The translations under genes and the position numbers were made by a program. 64,000 bases of DNA from Atherinomorus stipes (Eukaryota; Chordata; Actinopteri; Atheriniformes; Atherinidae), in the NCBI GenBank assembly GCA_023101725.1, contig JALJCO010001162.1:1-64000 (forward strand), in the 5' to 3' direction. The notes beneath the pieces were generated by a model. That model searched no databases, was not told the origin of the DNA, and saw only the letters and a list, made by a program, of their open reading frames with translations. Positions 34,824 through 47,063 of the stretch are shown here, piece by piece. Numbering within the stretch: the first letter of the stretch is position 1; every line of letters starts with the position of its first letter.

Positions 34824-37800
34824 CTGGCAGGTCAGAAAACAGCAGAATTATTACACAAAATAATGAACTTTGCCTTCTTGCTTTACCGTATAAGCAAGAA
34901 GGCACAAGTCTATGATTTTGTAATAGAAATGTTTTCTCAGTAATGGTGATGAATGAAACTGAGTGTAACAGATCAAACACAAGTAGAGATGCGAGCTGAT
35001 GTTGGACTTCGTGATCTGGATATGTTAATGAGTTTCTATTGGATGTTTACTCTGTCATGATTTTCATCAAACATGGCAACTACAGGATTTCAGATCTTTT
35101 GTGGCAGGCAGCTTTATTTTCTTTCTTTCCAGCCAGGACTTAAACCCCCAAACCTCAAAAATAAATACTGAACGCCTAGAAGTTTTTCTTTTTCCATAAA
35201 AAGAGAAAAATTAAAATAACTTACTAAATCTAGTGAATATGAACATTAACTTCAGCTACATCTTCACTGTTGCTCTGTTCATCCACCACTCTTCACTCTT
35301 TGGTTTGATTGCATCAGCAGCTAATAATGAATTGCTGAACACAAACGCTACATCCCATCCTGCACTTATTGCAGAGGGAGCAAAGACAGTAAAAAAACAA
35401 ACAAAAAAACAACAACAACAAAAAAACAATGAAATGAAAACTTACGTTAGAGTCGGGGTGGTTCCATCGACCCATTTCCAGACCCCCTCTGTTTCTTTGT
35501 CACTTAAACCAATCCAGCTTTGTGTATTAATGAATGCAGAGAGAAATTTCTGGTTGGAACAAGGAAAAAAATAGGACGGGATTATAGAGTGAACCAAAGA
35601 AATGTAAAATTTATGTTAACAAATCTGTTTACAAGCAGGAAAAGTTTGGATCATGGCCAGGCAAAATTGATTTTAAACAGATGGCCATGAAAAGGGCCTT
35701 TTACTTCACTGCGGTGGCACTGAACTGTTTTGGTTCTTATTTAGTAACAGGAGCTTGCATGCCATGTGTAGGCTACGTAAACTATGTTTATAACAGGGTT
35801 ACTTGGGTCGGTTCTACCAATCCTGCAGGTTTTCAATGTTTCCCTGCTCCAACACACCTGACTCCTGACTGTATATGTCCCCCTCCTCATCTAACTCCTC
35901 ATCAAACATAAATGAATTTTACTGATTATTTGAAAACACAGATCAACTTAAAAAACAAAACAAACAAACAAAAAAAAAACATTTCACCTGTTCTTCAGGG
36001 TCATCAATCACCACCAGATCTGCTCCTCTTCCTCTGCAGTCCTCTCTGCCTTCATCCCAGGAGCCAGATCTTGTAGAAAGGAGGTAACAGGAACAACTGA
36101 ACTTCCTCCATCCTGCAGGACACGTTTTCTCTGAAACATATTTACATTGCAGATAGATTTGATTTGCAGGTATTGAAACTAGATCTATGACAGTAAAATT
36201 CATTTCCACATGTGACTCATTTCCATCTCCCCAGCAAAGAACTTTTTCTTGACTTACTTTGTTTGGACAAACTTTTAATCCTGTTCATTTCTTTAGTTAT
36301 TTCACTGAGGTTGGTTTGCAGCTGGTTTCTCTCCTCTGTCAGGGAGGACAGCTTGTCATTACTGGCCTGAAGATGCTCAGTCAGGTTGTCTTTGATGGCG
36401 AAGAGATCTGCAGCCATCTCACCAGAGATCTGATCTGAAATTCATCAAACGATGTTTTGTTGTTGTTTTTTAAATGAAAATAACCCTAACCACATTGTTT
36501 CTGTTTTTTAGTCAAAGGTCAGAATGTTTTTTAGTTTGAGACAAATTAAATACGTTAATAAAAACTACACTTGTAAGTCTGTGGTTGTCAAAGAGTTGCT
36601 GCCCGTGGATGTTTTTTTTTTTTTTTTTTTTTTTTTTTATTTTTCTTTTCAAGCTGAGACTGTATCTTTGTTGTGTATTGTGACGTGAGAAAAACATTGT
36701 AAAAGACAGAATGAGGAGTTGAAGCTGATTCACTTGTTACAAATGAGGTTTAGAGCGCACAGTTTGCTGAAAGTTCCCATGTAAAACCCCAACGGGCAGA
36801 GGCAAGGAGAGGAGCAGGCCAAGGAGGAAGAGCAAGACAAACTTGTTTCATCATTAGAGACCAGATGTGAGCAACAGTCATTGACCATGTCATTGACTAC
36901 AGTATGGCATGACAATGACTGGAGCAGGACAATGGTAAGAGTCTTTCCCAACTTGAACTGGATCTCATTGGTCACCAATATCCTGACATTCAGAGAAGAC
37001 AGCAGGTATTGAACTGTATTGTTGTGTTTGTCACTACAGTAGATTTTTACAGTATAGTTGTATACAGCTGGTTTCATCTAAGTACCCTTGCTACTGTATA
37101 TTGAATAACATGTCTATTGATGCTTCTGTTTAAGGCTACTTTTTCTTTTCTTTTTTTTTTACAGCAAAGTTCATACAAGTCAGTACTGTAGGGTATTTGT
37201 TTCTCTAGAGTTGAAAGAATGCTACATGAAGGTGGAAGCTGTATGACTTACAGTATGGGGAAGTTATGGAAGCTATGTTCCTGTATATTTATATGTGATA
37301 TATAATATGCCATATAATATACATCATATAAGTATACAGGAACATAGCTACATCTCAGACATTTATAAGAAATCAAGCCGTTTGAAAAGAGGTTGAAAGT
37401 TGAGCCAGATATGGTTGTTTTATTAGTACATGCACCATTGACATTAATGTTGTTCAAGGGGCCAGCTGTCTGAGGTAAGGTGGCTACCATGTAGCTACAT
37501 CGCTTTCCATTAGCTAACACAGTTGTGTGAAAAAGTGTTTGCCCCTTCCTGATTTCTCATTTTTTTGCATGTTTTTCACACTTTAATGTTTCAGATCATT
37601 AACAAATTTAAATATCAAAAAAGATAACACAAGTTAACCCAAAATGCAGTTTTTAAATGAAGGTTGTTATTAGTAAGAAGGAAAAAAAAATCAAACCTAC
37701 ATGGCCCTGTGTGAAAAAGTGATTGTCCCCAAAACCTTATACTGTAACTGGTTGGGCCACCCTTAGCAGCAACAATTGCAATCAAGCGTTTGCGATAACT

Positions 37801-39491
37801 GGCAATGAGTCTTCCACAGCGCTGTGGAGGAATTTTGACCCACTCATCTTTGCAGAATTGTTGTAATTCAGCCACAGTGGAGAGTTTTTGAGCATGAACC
37901 ACCTTTTTAAGGTCATACCACAGCATCTCAATCAGATTTAGGTCGGGACTTTGACTAGGCCACTTCAAAATCTTCATTTTGTTTTTCTTAAGCCATTCAG
38001 AGGTGGACTTGCTGGTCTGTTTTGGATCGTTGTCCTGCTGCAGAACCCAAGTGCACTTGGGGGGGTGTCACTTTTTCAACATTCCACATGTCTAATATTT
38101 AAATAAGGGGGAGTGGGTACCCTCGTGGCAAAGTCGCAGGCCTTGGCGCAGAGGACCTGGGTTCAACAGTCGTGCACATACTGCATTTTCTGTAGATTTA
38201 TATACCATTCATTTGAACACACAAATCTAAATCCCAATACTGTTGGTTTACGGTTTCTAAAAAAAAGTGTTTTGGCAATTGTAAAAAAAAAAAAAAAAAC
38301 CTTACAAAAACATTTTCACTCACTGAATATTGTGTTCTTGGTTGTGTTTTGTAATAATGTATATAGTGTTGAAACTTTTGCAGGCTGAGCTGTTTTGGTG
38401 TGAAAGTTTGAGTTGTGAAAAGAGGTGGTGTGGTTTTGTGTATGTAACTTTAGAAAAGTATGTTGTGTTTAGAGTTTTGGGAAAATGGGGCAGCAGTGGC
38501 TCAGGTGATAGCTGGTCGGCGAAGGATCGGCGGTTCGAATCCCAATCCCCTAGCCATCTGTTGTTGTGTCCTTGGCCAAGACACTTAACCCTCCTTTGTC
38601 TCCAGTGAGGGCCTTGCTGGTGTGTGAATGTTCCTGTAGTAGTCGGAAGAGCCATAGGTGTGAAATGGCTGCCACGCTTCTGTCAGTCTGTCCCAGGGCA
38701 GCTGTGGCTACATTCGTAGCAAGTATGAATGAGAAGTGAAAGAAGCTTGAAATGCATTTTAGCAATTAAACACAAGTAAGAAACGAATGTGTGCAAGGAC
38801 ACATTGATACGCGGCTGTTCTGCCTCTGTTTGACATGCATGAACGAACAGTGCAGGAAAATAACGAGCTTAAAAAGTGAGGAACATGGTTCATCAGGGTT
38901 TCAGCTACCAACTCATAATGTCAGCAAATTATTACAGTTTGGCTTGTAATGGACTTCTATGGGGGGTTAAATTTGGGTCTGTAGCTGCCTTTGCTGTAAA
39001 ATGAAGCCCTTGTTAATTGCAGTGTAGAGACAATAAATTTGCATTATGCTGTGAACATGGAGATATTGCTACTGTGGTCTTTTAAAATAGTTTTCTTGTG
39101 CCATCAAACTTAGTCCATTATGCTTTATTCTGAAAAGCATGGTGCTGTTCTTTACAGCAGCAGAACGTTCTTTCTGTCCATATTCAGGCTGGGGAAACTG
39201 AGGTTAATCAAAAGACATACAGTATATGTAAATACTCACAGCGGACTGCAAGGACGATGAGTCCAGCCATCAGACAAATACTCAGGAGCCCCAGAGAGAC
39301 AATAATAGCCAAATAAACTCTCCTCTTAGGGCTGCTTGAGCCTGAGCAAAGAAAATGTGAATTGAATTGATTTTATAGCGTTAATAATGACAGACAATAA
39401 AATCAATCTGCTCATTCTTACCTCTGTGATCTGTTGCAGGAACTGGACTGACGGCTTTGTCATAGTCAATATTGGCATAAATTTCTTCCAT
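34661..39491 (-). CDS. Type II C-type lectin receptor, intact copy B
   Basis: Six exons with GT/AG junctions join to 759 bp, 252 residues plus stop: 39422-39491, 39240-39341, 36258-36434, 35988-36130, 35446-35549, 34661-34823 (read right to left). Residues 1-31 are cytoplasmic and begin MEEIYANI. About 32-56 is a single hydrophobic span preceded by KRR, so the protein should be type II. Residues 58-117 form a leucine-rich coiled-coil stalk with N-glycosylation sequons at N74 and N99. The C-type lectin domain runs from C120 to C244 with conserved cysteines, WIGLSD, QPD (205-207) and WND (231-233). In the family QPD goes with galactose-type and EPN with mannose-type binding; WND ligates calcium. 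The layout resembles fish CD209/ASGR/CLEC4-like receptors. Which named orthologue it is cannot be settled by reading. It is the only undamaged one of three tandem copies. Confidence 0.93.
35446..35549 (-). CDS. Lectin B exon 5 (middle of lectin domain)
   Basis: 104 bp between accag and gtaagttt. Encodes KFLSAFINTQSWIGLSDK and then ETEGVWKWVDGTTPTLT, which contains the WIGL signature strand of C-type lectin domains. Confidence 0.93.
35988..36130 (-). CDS. Lectin B exon 4 (first lectin-domain exon)
   Basis: 143 bp between tttcag and gtgaaatg. Encodes KTCPAGWRKFSCSCYLLS, then a run ending DLVVIDDPEEQ, the first part of the C-type lectin fold including its early cysteines and the helix with the conserved DC pair. 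Confidence 0.93.
36258..36434 (-). CDS. Lectin B exon 3 (coiled-coil stalk)
   Basis: 177 bp between tttcag and gtaagtca. Encodes a heptad-like leucine and isoleucine pattern (DLFAIKDNLTEHLQ and LSSLTEERNQLQTNL), likely an oligomerising stalk. Phase is 1 at both ends, so the exon can be gained or lost without a frameshift. Confidence 0.92.
36607..36638. repeat. Poly-T tract in lectin B intron 2
   Basis: About 29 T in a row between lectin exons 3 and 2. Confidence 0.9.
36800..37080 (+). pseudogene. Possible Tc1/IS630-type transposase relic
   Basis: In mixed frames: TVIDHVIDYSM-like, then RVFPNLNWISLVTNILTFRE, resembling the RVQPNLSRFTVATIIRTFR helix-turn-helix region of fish IS630/Tc1 transposases. 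Short and frameshifted. Confidence 0.4.
37271..37349. repeat. Short hairpin
   Basis: AGCTATGTTCCTGTATA and TATACAGGAACATAGCT form a perfect 17-bp stem around an AT-rich loop of about 45 bp. Confidence 0.85.
37518..38070 (-). pseudogene. Tc1 transposase relic, C-terminal part
   Basis: Minus strand, one long frame (37977 down to about 37750): WPSQSPDLNLIEMLWYDL (with the last catalytic Glu), then STVAELQQFCKDEW and RLIASYRKRLIAIVAAKGG. The left end has the terminal repeat CAGTTGTGTGAAAAAGTG near 37520. The 5' half of the transposon is deleted. It lies in lectin B intron 2 and is absent from copy A. Confidence 0.85.
38488..38770 (+). mobile_element. tRNA-derived SINE
   Basis: tRNA-like head with GTGGCTCAGGTGATAG (A-box-like) and CGGTTCGAATCCC (B box), then GTCCTTGGCCAAGACACTTA, a conserved body motif of several fish SINEs. 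Located in lectin B intron 2. Confidence 0.75.
39240..39341 (-). CDS. Lectin B exon 2 (transmembrane)
   Basis: 102 bp between ttgctcag and gtgagtat. Encodes a Ser/basic stretch (SSSPKRRVY) and a hydrophobic helix with [18 protein letters not shown]. Nearly identical to 19603-19704 and 12902-13003, making it the most conserved exon of the family. Confidence 0.92.
39422..39491 (-). CDS. Lectin B exon 1 (cytoplasmic tail)
   Basis: Starts at ATG 39491 and encodes 23 residues beginning MEEIYANIDYDKAV, then splices at AGAG/gtaaga with one base of the next codon. The same start and peptide recur in copies A and C, which fixes the initiation codon. An acidic YxxI motif lies in the tail. Confidence 0.9.
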
Positions 39492-40399
39492 TGCCTGTAA
39501 GAATACTGACTTTTTACCCGACTGTCTGATTAGGAAGTACAGCTGAAGTAAAACTGCACTGGGTGTCTTTTTATATTTTTAGCCCATATTTAAGGAAGTC
39601 ACATAATCATAACCACACGCTTTTTTCTTTCTCTCATAGTTCTAAGATCCCTTTGATGAAGTAGTCATACAGATGTTTTTTTTCATGAAATAGTCTGAAT
39701 AAACTTTTATTTATTTATATTTATATAAACATATTGTAGACATTGAGCTATCTCTCTTGTTTTCCTGTGCTGGTGGAGAGTTTTACTTCAGCAAGCTTGA
39801 AAAGAGGCCAACAAGCCTTGGCCATGTCATGTATTACACTGTTTTTCCCATTTATCTTAATTTCAAAGGACATAAATCTGTGTTCTGTTTGAAATATAGG
39901 TATGTTGTTTACTTTTCACAGCATTGCATAATTTTCATCAGCATGACGCTGTCACAGGTGTGTTCAAATTTACCTCTAGTCTAGTGTATGAACAAAGTTG
40001 TCATGTTTTAGCAGAAATGAAATGCAGCCTCTGATACAGCCTGGCAAGATTGTTTTCAAGTTCTGTACTAGAACAAAACTGTTTTATGATTTAGTATCTT
40101 TTGCTCAACTGATCTCTGGGATATTGTGGCAGACTTTCTAAGAACAGAAGTCCTGGTCTATAAGCTGTTGTCGCCACTAGAGGGAGGCAGTGAACTTTAA
40201 GTGTGCTTGAGCTGCATAGTGAAGAAAAAGCTTCCCAGTTTTGTTCATTTTTAGGTAAAAATAGTTTAGTGAGCCTAATTGTGTGTTGTGCATTGTCTAT
40301 AATTTAGTTTTTCTGTGTTTTCCACTGATTCTTTATTTTGTTTAGATTTAATGTAACACAACTAATAACTTTGGTTTTGTGCTGTGTCAGCTATATCTG

Positions 40400-42400
40400 T
40401 GCTTGGTCTTACAGTTGTGTTCTTATTTGTATTTACTGTTTGCTTTGATTTTTTGCTTGCAATTCTGTGTTTTATAGCCTTTATATATATTTATTTGCGT
40501 TTTGTTGCTCTATTTCTGTTTTTCTTTTTCCTTTTTTTTTTTTTTTTTTGGAGTGTATACAGGTGTACTTTGTGGCTCTTGTAGACCCTTGACATGATTA
40601 GGGGTCCAGCAGGATTCTGGGAGCAGGGAGCAGCAGCACAGAGGGGCTGATGGAGTCCTGAGCCCCGAGCTGGTCTCTATTGTCCCCGGTAATTGGATTT
40701 GGTCAGAGAGGAGAGATGGCTGCCAGTAGGAGGCTGCAATCATTAGGTGTGAATGAGACAGTGTCAGGGCACACCACACACACATACAAACATGGTATTG
40801 TGCCATTCAATAGACACCAAATACATACTCACATGTGTCAATACTAATCCAGATAAATCTGACAATGTTTTCATGTCAAACCCCATTGAAACCACAGGTG
40901 TTTGCAGACCATTTCCTGAGAGCTCTTTCTCACTTAAACATTAAAACAAACAGAACAACAATTACCTACTTATCCTCTGCATATTATTGTCAAACACAGT
41001 GAGTGGGAGTGTTTCATGATTATCATTTATAACATGCTTTAGTGAAACTAATCAGGAGACTTACATAAGGCTTGGATAAATCTGACCTGGTTAGCTTTAA
41101 CCCTTCAATCTACCATCAAATACTAGAATGCGCAGGTGTTTTACAGAAACAACGTTTAGATTTGATCTTTTTCTTCCGGTGGGGATGCAAGTTTCTGGGC
41201 TTTGTGATATTCCTCTCGCTTTACATCTTATCTTTGTATTTTGGCTGGGAAACCTTCTCTAAGTCATTGGTGTCCAGCTCCGGTCCTCGAGGGCCACAAC
41301 CAGCAGGTTTCCCATGTGTCCCTGCTCCAACACACCTGACTCTAATCAATGAGTCATTCTCCAAAACTTCAGACTGCTGGATTCATTTAATTTGGGTCAG
41401 GCGTGTTGGAGCTGGAAACATTGAATCAGGTATTCAAGAACAGGATTGAGGAGCGACTTCGGACACCCCTGCTCTAACTATAACAAAGCATTTTGTTATA
41501 ACTGCCCCTTTGGCTGCCCCTTTGTAGAAAAAGTGGCAATAGCTGCTGCAGTAAACCATTTATTATTAGTTATTATCATCATAAGCTGTCAGTGTGTATC
41601 TCACAAGATAAATCTCAGACATGACTTTCCAGGCTCTATCAGTGAATATATTGCTAATGGGGTTATAGCTGCAAAAGAAAAGTGTAGAGTTTTTTGTTTT
41701 ATTGTTGGTGTTTCCTTATAGCTGGCAGTGAGCAAAACAATTAGCATATCCAGCTGCTTTTCAAACTCCAAGTTTGAACTTCCAAGGCCAATGGATGGCA
41801 TTAGCCCTAGCTACAACATGGTGAAGCTATTAGCTTTATCACCACAGTGGGGTGTTGTATCACCAACAGAAAGGTGGCTGGAGTAAGTGAGTAAAGTTAT
41901 TTATATTGGACCTCTCACAGGTTAACAGTTCTTCACAACAGAGGCCACAAAATTAACTTTACCTACTAACTAGAGAGGAAATTAGGAATTAATCATCAAT
42001 ATGCATTCATATTAGATTGTATAAAATAGATTATGGTCATTGATGATCATTATCTTACTATAAGCTAGAATTTTGTGTCTCCTTAAGTAAAGTGGAAAAC
42101 ATTCATCTTTCGCTGTTTGTATGATTAGGAGTTAATCATGTTCACTGGTTAAGTAGGTGACTAATTAGTCCTTCATTATTCAATCTTTTTGTTAACCTAT
42201 CATTAAGTGACCTCCAACTAATCATAAGCCTTTTTTCTCCCCTGAAATCTAATAAGGAGTGTAAGATCTGTTTTTGTCATTAATAATAGTATTAGTTCCT
42301 ATGTAATTAAGAAAAATTTGTGCCCTTTATTGTAAAATGCTGCCAACCCCCTACTCCAAATACTGTTTGTGTCATTTTAACAACCTTAACAAGTTAGATT
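40400..42400. other. Gene-free stretch right of lectin cluster
   Basis: Only an hAT-type MITE (41266-41478) is recognised. 40580-40760 is non-repetitive and G+C-richer than its surroundings, but no exon could be supported. Confidence 0.5.
41266..41478. mobile_element. hAT-type short MITE
   Basis: Starts ATTGGTGTCCAGCTCCGGTC and ends GACTTCGGACACCCCTG; internal CCAACACACCTGACTCTAAT and GGGTCAGGCGTGTTGGAG are inverted. Confidence 0.7.
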
Positions 42401-42409
42401 TAAGTGTAT

Positions 42410-42945
42410 CAAACTGGTTGCCTGTAACTTTTAGGGTTCAGTTTAAAATTCTTTATATGTTTTGAAACCTTTAAATGCCCTAGCCCCCTCCTCTCTTTCA
42501 GAGCTTCTCCATCTTCATGCTCCCACTCGCCCTCTTCGGTCAGCTGAGTTGCTGCTGTTAGATATCCCGAGGTCTTGGTGGAAGATGTGGGGGGGATAGA
42601 GCATTTTCTGTGGCCGGCCCAAAGTCGTGGAACATGCTGCGATTGTACATCAGACAGGCCTTATCTCTGGCAGTTTTTAAGTCCCCTCTTAAAACTCACC
42701 TGTTTGCCCTGTCATTCCCTTCATGAGCCACTTTGACTTTGTCTGCTGTTTTAAGTCCTATTTTTTCTGATATTTATATTGTTTTTACTGGTCATTGTTT
42801 TGATTGTTCTTATGTTTCATATTTGTTTTAATGTTCTAATTTTTCCCCCATTGTGCGACCTAATTTCTATTTTTACCTCTGTTCAGCGCTTCATCGGTAG
42901 CTGCTGTTTAAAGCGCTATACAAATAAAGTTGACTTGACTTAACT
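42410..42945 (+). mobile_element. LINE 3' end (Rex1/CR1-like), decayed
   Basis: Translates in pieces as RLPVTFRVQFKILYM, APSSLSELLHLHAPTRPLRS, AELLLLDIPR and PKVVEHAA. The 3' end is AGCGCTATACAAATAAAGTT followed by GACTTGACTT. 5'-truncated. Confidence 0.75.
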
Positions 42946-45900
42946 AGAGAATGAGTTTCTGATTTTTATTTCAGAAAGTGCTTCATATCATAATTAAGTC
43001 ATATTATGGCCAAATCTGCCCGACTCTACTGTCCTAATGCTGCTAATTCACTGAGCATAATTTCCTATAAAACCTTACGAAATGACTCAGGCAATTATGC
43101 TATTAAACTAATGAAATATGACATTTTATTTGTGGAAAATAATTATCTGAGCATCCAACTCTAGTAGGTGTGAGAAAATCTGATGAGTAGATAAGCAGTG
43201 GTTCCATTTTTAAATAACATAACCCGAAAAACAAGATGCACATTTGTTAGTTTGACGCTTGATCTTTTCTGAATGACTGGCATTTTACAGGCTGATGCTG
43301 CCCTTTCTGCCTGGAATTTTCCTTGGGAAAGTTTTGTTCCAACACTGATCTCTGCAACTATCTGATTTCGTAAAACTACCATCTAATTGCCTTGGATGGC
43401 AAAGTCATAATTTTATCCAGCTGCTTATATTGAAAAACAATTTCATCATTAAAAAGGAGCATAAAACATTCAGCCTCAATATATATATTTTTTTTCCATA
43501 AATCAGTATTAATCTGCTCTCCTTTTCCCAGATTAACACATCTTTAAGTAACTAATGTTTCAGTAACTGCCCATTAAACTCATAAAAACATCATGCAGCT
43601 TCTCTGCTGTAATCGTAAACAAATTATTTGCATGTCAAACATTGGCTTGTGTATTTTTTATGTGTATGTTCTGTCTTATCTCAACAAGAGAAAAACATTT
43701 ACTCAGCACACATACATGTTTCCATGGGGACCAAGCAGCCACTCTTCTCTTCAATTGGGTGTGAGTCAGTGGAGGTAGACGCCTATTGTGTTTTGTGTAT
43801 TTGGGGGTCAGGGTGCTGGTTTGAGGGGAGTTATTAAAAAGCCTACTAGACAGATGAAAGCCCTGCACATCCTTAAATCTAATCATAATTTTGTCACCAG
43901 AAAAAGATTGTTTTATCAAAATGAAGAAGGAAACAGACAAGACTGACAGGAAGGAGAGATACCCGAGTGCATGAGTCGAGGGAAGGGAGATGGAAGATTG
44001 CTCTTCGATGGGAAATGATAGAGTCTCATGGACAGATGGTGTTATTCCTGAAGCTGATGCTGATTTGTTGCATCAATCTTGATATCTAGGCACAGGCACT
44101 TACCCTAAAAGGATTGTGAGAGCTTAGATGCTGCCATATTGCTTCACCACTGGCTGGACTTCTAATGTCAAATTGCGATGAATACGTTGCAAAAGCTTCA
44201 TTAAATTTTAAGCAAAATGGTATCAATGTAGGTTAAAAAACCCCATTTTTTTCTGCTTACTGAAACCAGAAAACAGTGGTTCAGATTTGTCCTTAAGAGC
44301 ACAAATCCAGAACAAGATTACTTTTTTTTTTCTTTAGTTTATTTACAACAAATTTAGCAAGTGTAAAAAGAAAAGGTGGGATACAGAATATTGCACATAT
44401 CTAGCAGATAATGAAGCAGACATGCAGTATTGTTGTCCTGCAACAATGCTGCAGAGAGAGCAACATAGAGGAGCCCATTAGAGTGACCTGGACCTCCCTC
44501 CTCTTCCCTTTTAAAACAAATTCAGACAAAAAGCATTCAGAGATGAAGGGAGGAGGAAGAGGAAGAGGAGGAGGTCTGACTGAGGCATTCCCAAAAGGGC
44601 TTTTGAAAGCTTATAATGATATTTCTGCAAATGTTGCCACCGATTTATCATGTCTTTGACACAGGAGTTATCTTTTGTTATGGAAGATAAATTCTCAGTC
44701 TGAGGCAAGATGAGCATTAATGCTGCTGAATGTTGTCTGCAGCAGAAACTGTGACTTCCTTTAAAGTCTATTATTTAATTTGAGCAAAAACAGTCTTGTT
44801 CTGTTTGTAGCTGAACAAATTTGATTGCTGATCATTTGAAACAAGTCTGGTCCTGCTCTTCTTCAGACAAAGAACAGAATGATCCAGAGCAAACTGATGA
44901 TAATGATGATGGTATGACAAGAGTCTAGAGTTTATTTATGTTCGTAATTCTTGTCACAGCAACAAATCCCTCAGCTCAAAGCAGGAGAAAGCCAATCCAA
45001 CCAGTTTATTGCGATTTTTCCCTTAAATTACCCACACTTCTATATGGCAAACAAAATAGAAGTGGCTTGGACTCAATTTGAAACACGGCAAGTCAAAGTA
45101 AAAGAATTCAGACTGTTTCCAGAATAGATAACAATTAGTTTAACGTTAAAACTGACATTTAAAACCTTTTTTCTGAGCTGCAAAAATCTCCATTGCAGTT
45201 GTAACAATTTCCCTACAATGGAAACACGAAGAAAATTAAGAACACCAGTTTCACTGCAAAAAGCTACATGAACTCATTGGATCTTTTGCCCCAGTTTTTG
45301 TGTGGTGCTTAAATGAACGGAGCCCTTTCAGTTCTGTGAATACTTATCATGGCTTTAACTTTTGTCATTAAGCATTGATTTAACTAGATCCCTCAATCTT
45401 ACCTATCCAGGAGCAAAAAAATGTGTGTTTAAACAGTTTTTATAGAATGTCAACTTGATGAGAGTAAATAAAGAGAAATCCACACTCAAAGCCCATGTTT
45501 GATGAGTTTTACAGTTTGTCACATGACTATCAAAGTAGCATCAAAGTGAACAAATTATAAATCGATATTTGCAAATATTGTCGTAAGACTTGCTCACTAA
45601 GCATCCCAGTGTTGATTGCCCTTTGCTAAAATATGCAACATTGCAGTTAACTAAGTTATATTACCAGAAAATACATTTTACCTGTATAAGCTGGAGAGCT
45701 TACATTTTTACAAGCTATCAGATTAACCTCATTAACTCCTTTTGTTTGTGGTGATATTAAATAATCACAGTTTCTTCCATGCTTGGTAAAAATGGGTTTA
45801 TAGGGCTAAAAACGTTTAGATTCAGTCAAAAACCTTCCAAAAGTGTGTTTTGTTATACAGGGGAAATACTGAGCATATCTGCGATTCAGCAGGGAAAATG

Positions 45901-46380
45901 TTTAAGCACAGATTTATGTTCTCCATAAGAAAAGTCTGTCACTGGCTGCATGGATTGATTCAGCTCCACTGTGAACACGAGTTGGAGGAGAATTGTGTGT
46001 TTCTGTGTGTTAGACTGACACTTTGGATTCTGGGTCAGCTTCAAGGAGCCCATTAGCAGCAAACTATTCTCCACCTCTGCTTTGTCCTCCTTTCTGCGGT
46101 CCTCTCCCCATCTTGGTCAGATTTGTCTGTGCTGACGCATGTCACAACCTTTTTTTGTTAGACTAAGTAAATGTACTGCCTCCTGCAACCAGCAATGATA
46201 TTGATCATACTTTTCAGACATTTTTATCCCATTTCATGTGAATAAAACTAATGGAACTATGTTGTGTTGTTGTGTGTAATAGAACTGGTTTAAAGCATAG
46301 CACACCAGCGAGAGACAGTGTAGTTGTTGAAGACTCTTAAGGCTCGTAAGGTTTGGTGAAATAGCTTTGATCCTATTTTT
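42946..46380. other. Gene-free stretch
   Basis: AT-rich, few repeats. Some parts (43.95-44.10 kb, 44.41-44.70 kb) are non-repetitive, but no exon with splice sites and a recognisable product was found. Confidence 0.5.
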
Positions 46381-46414
46381 TTTAAAAACAAAAGGCATAA
46401 ATGGGGAAAAAAAA

Positions 46415-46452
46415 GGGGGTGGGGTGGGGTGGGGGGGGGGGGGGGGGGGGGG
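46415..46452. repeat. G-rich tract
   Basis: GGGGGT GGGGT GGGGT followed by about 22 G. It has four or more G runs on one strand, so it could form a G-quadruplex. Confidence 0.9.
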
Positions 46453-46898
46453 ATTTCCAACTTTATTAAACAAGACGCCACCATGGGAGTTAAAATGTAA
46501 CACTGTACATAAAATGAAAGAAAAGTGTTTCAAAATGAACACCATTATGTTTTATTTTAAGTCATAATAATGGGGGGAAAATATAAGTAACTGACATCAG
46601 TATGACAATCATGATGATGGCTTCAATTTTTTTTTATTTTACAGGTTAATGATATATCTAATAAACTGTGACACCACGTAAATATGACTTGTTTCGCACA
46701 AATATATAAATACTTATTAGCAACATTTAAATTCTGGTTTACAATGCAGAAGAAAAAGCATCAAATAAAACATAAAATTATTTTCACATATTATTTTTGT
46801 TGATCATTAAATGCCTGCTTCTGATTGATAAATTAAACACTAAATAAGCAAGTTATCTTGTGTACATGGTTGCGCGGAACCTTTGTTTCTTTTCCCAG

Positions 46899-47063
46899 TT
46901 ACTTGCCGAACACTTTCACCGTAACGGACTCCAGAATGACATAATGGTAAACACAGTAAGGTGAGTTTGGATATATGTTTTTTAAATGGAACGTGACACC
47001 ACTTTCACCGCCAGACAATGCCAGTATAGCTTCTCTTAAATACACTGGTTCTGATTTGAGTGG
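46899..47063 (-). other. Coding-like exon of unknown identity
   Basis: Minus strand: acceptor tttacttttcag then open sequence PLKSEPVYLREAILAL, GVTFHLKNIYPNSPYC, VYHYVILESVTVKVFGK, ending in TAA; a donor (AA/gtaact) lies two bases before the stop. Composition is protein-like. Alternatively this is chance in a 5' region of a plus-strand transcript, since AACACAGTAAG/gtgagt at 46960 is a strong plus-strand donor. Confidence 0.3.

Larger units (their letters stand above)
34290..40330 (-). repeat. Tandem duplication unit B (lectin gene plus flank)
   Basis: Partner of unit A. Its upstream part (39750-40330) is a compact, uninterrupted version of what is spread over 25.96-27.9 kb in unit A, so it serves as an empty-site reference for insertions in A. 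Confidence 0.85.

Noticed and set aside
37248..37520. 90-codon minus-strand open frame
   Set aside because: Runs over a hairpin and AT-rich repeat; no family resemblance and no splice signals.
46234..46567. Proline-rich minus-strand open frames
   Set aside because: Caused by the poly-G tract.
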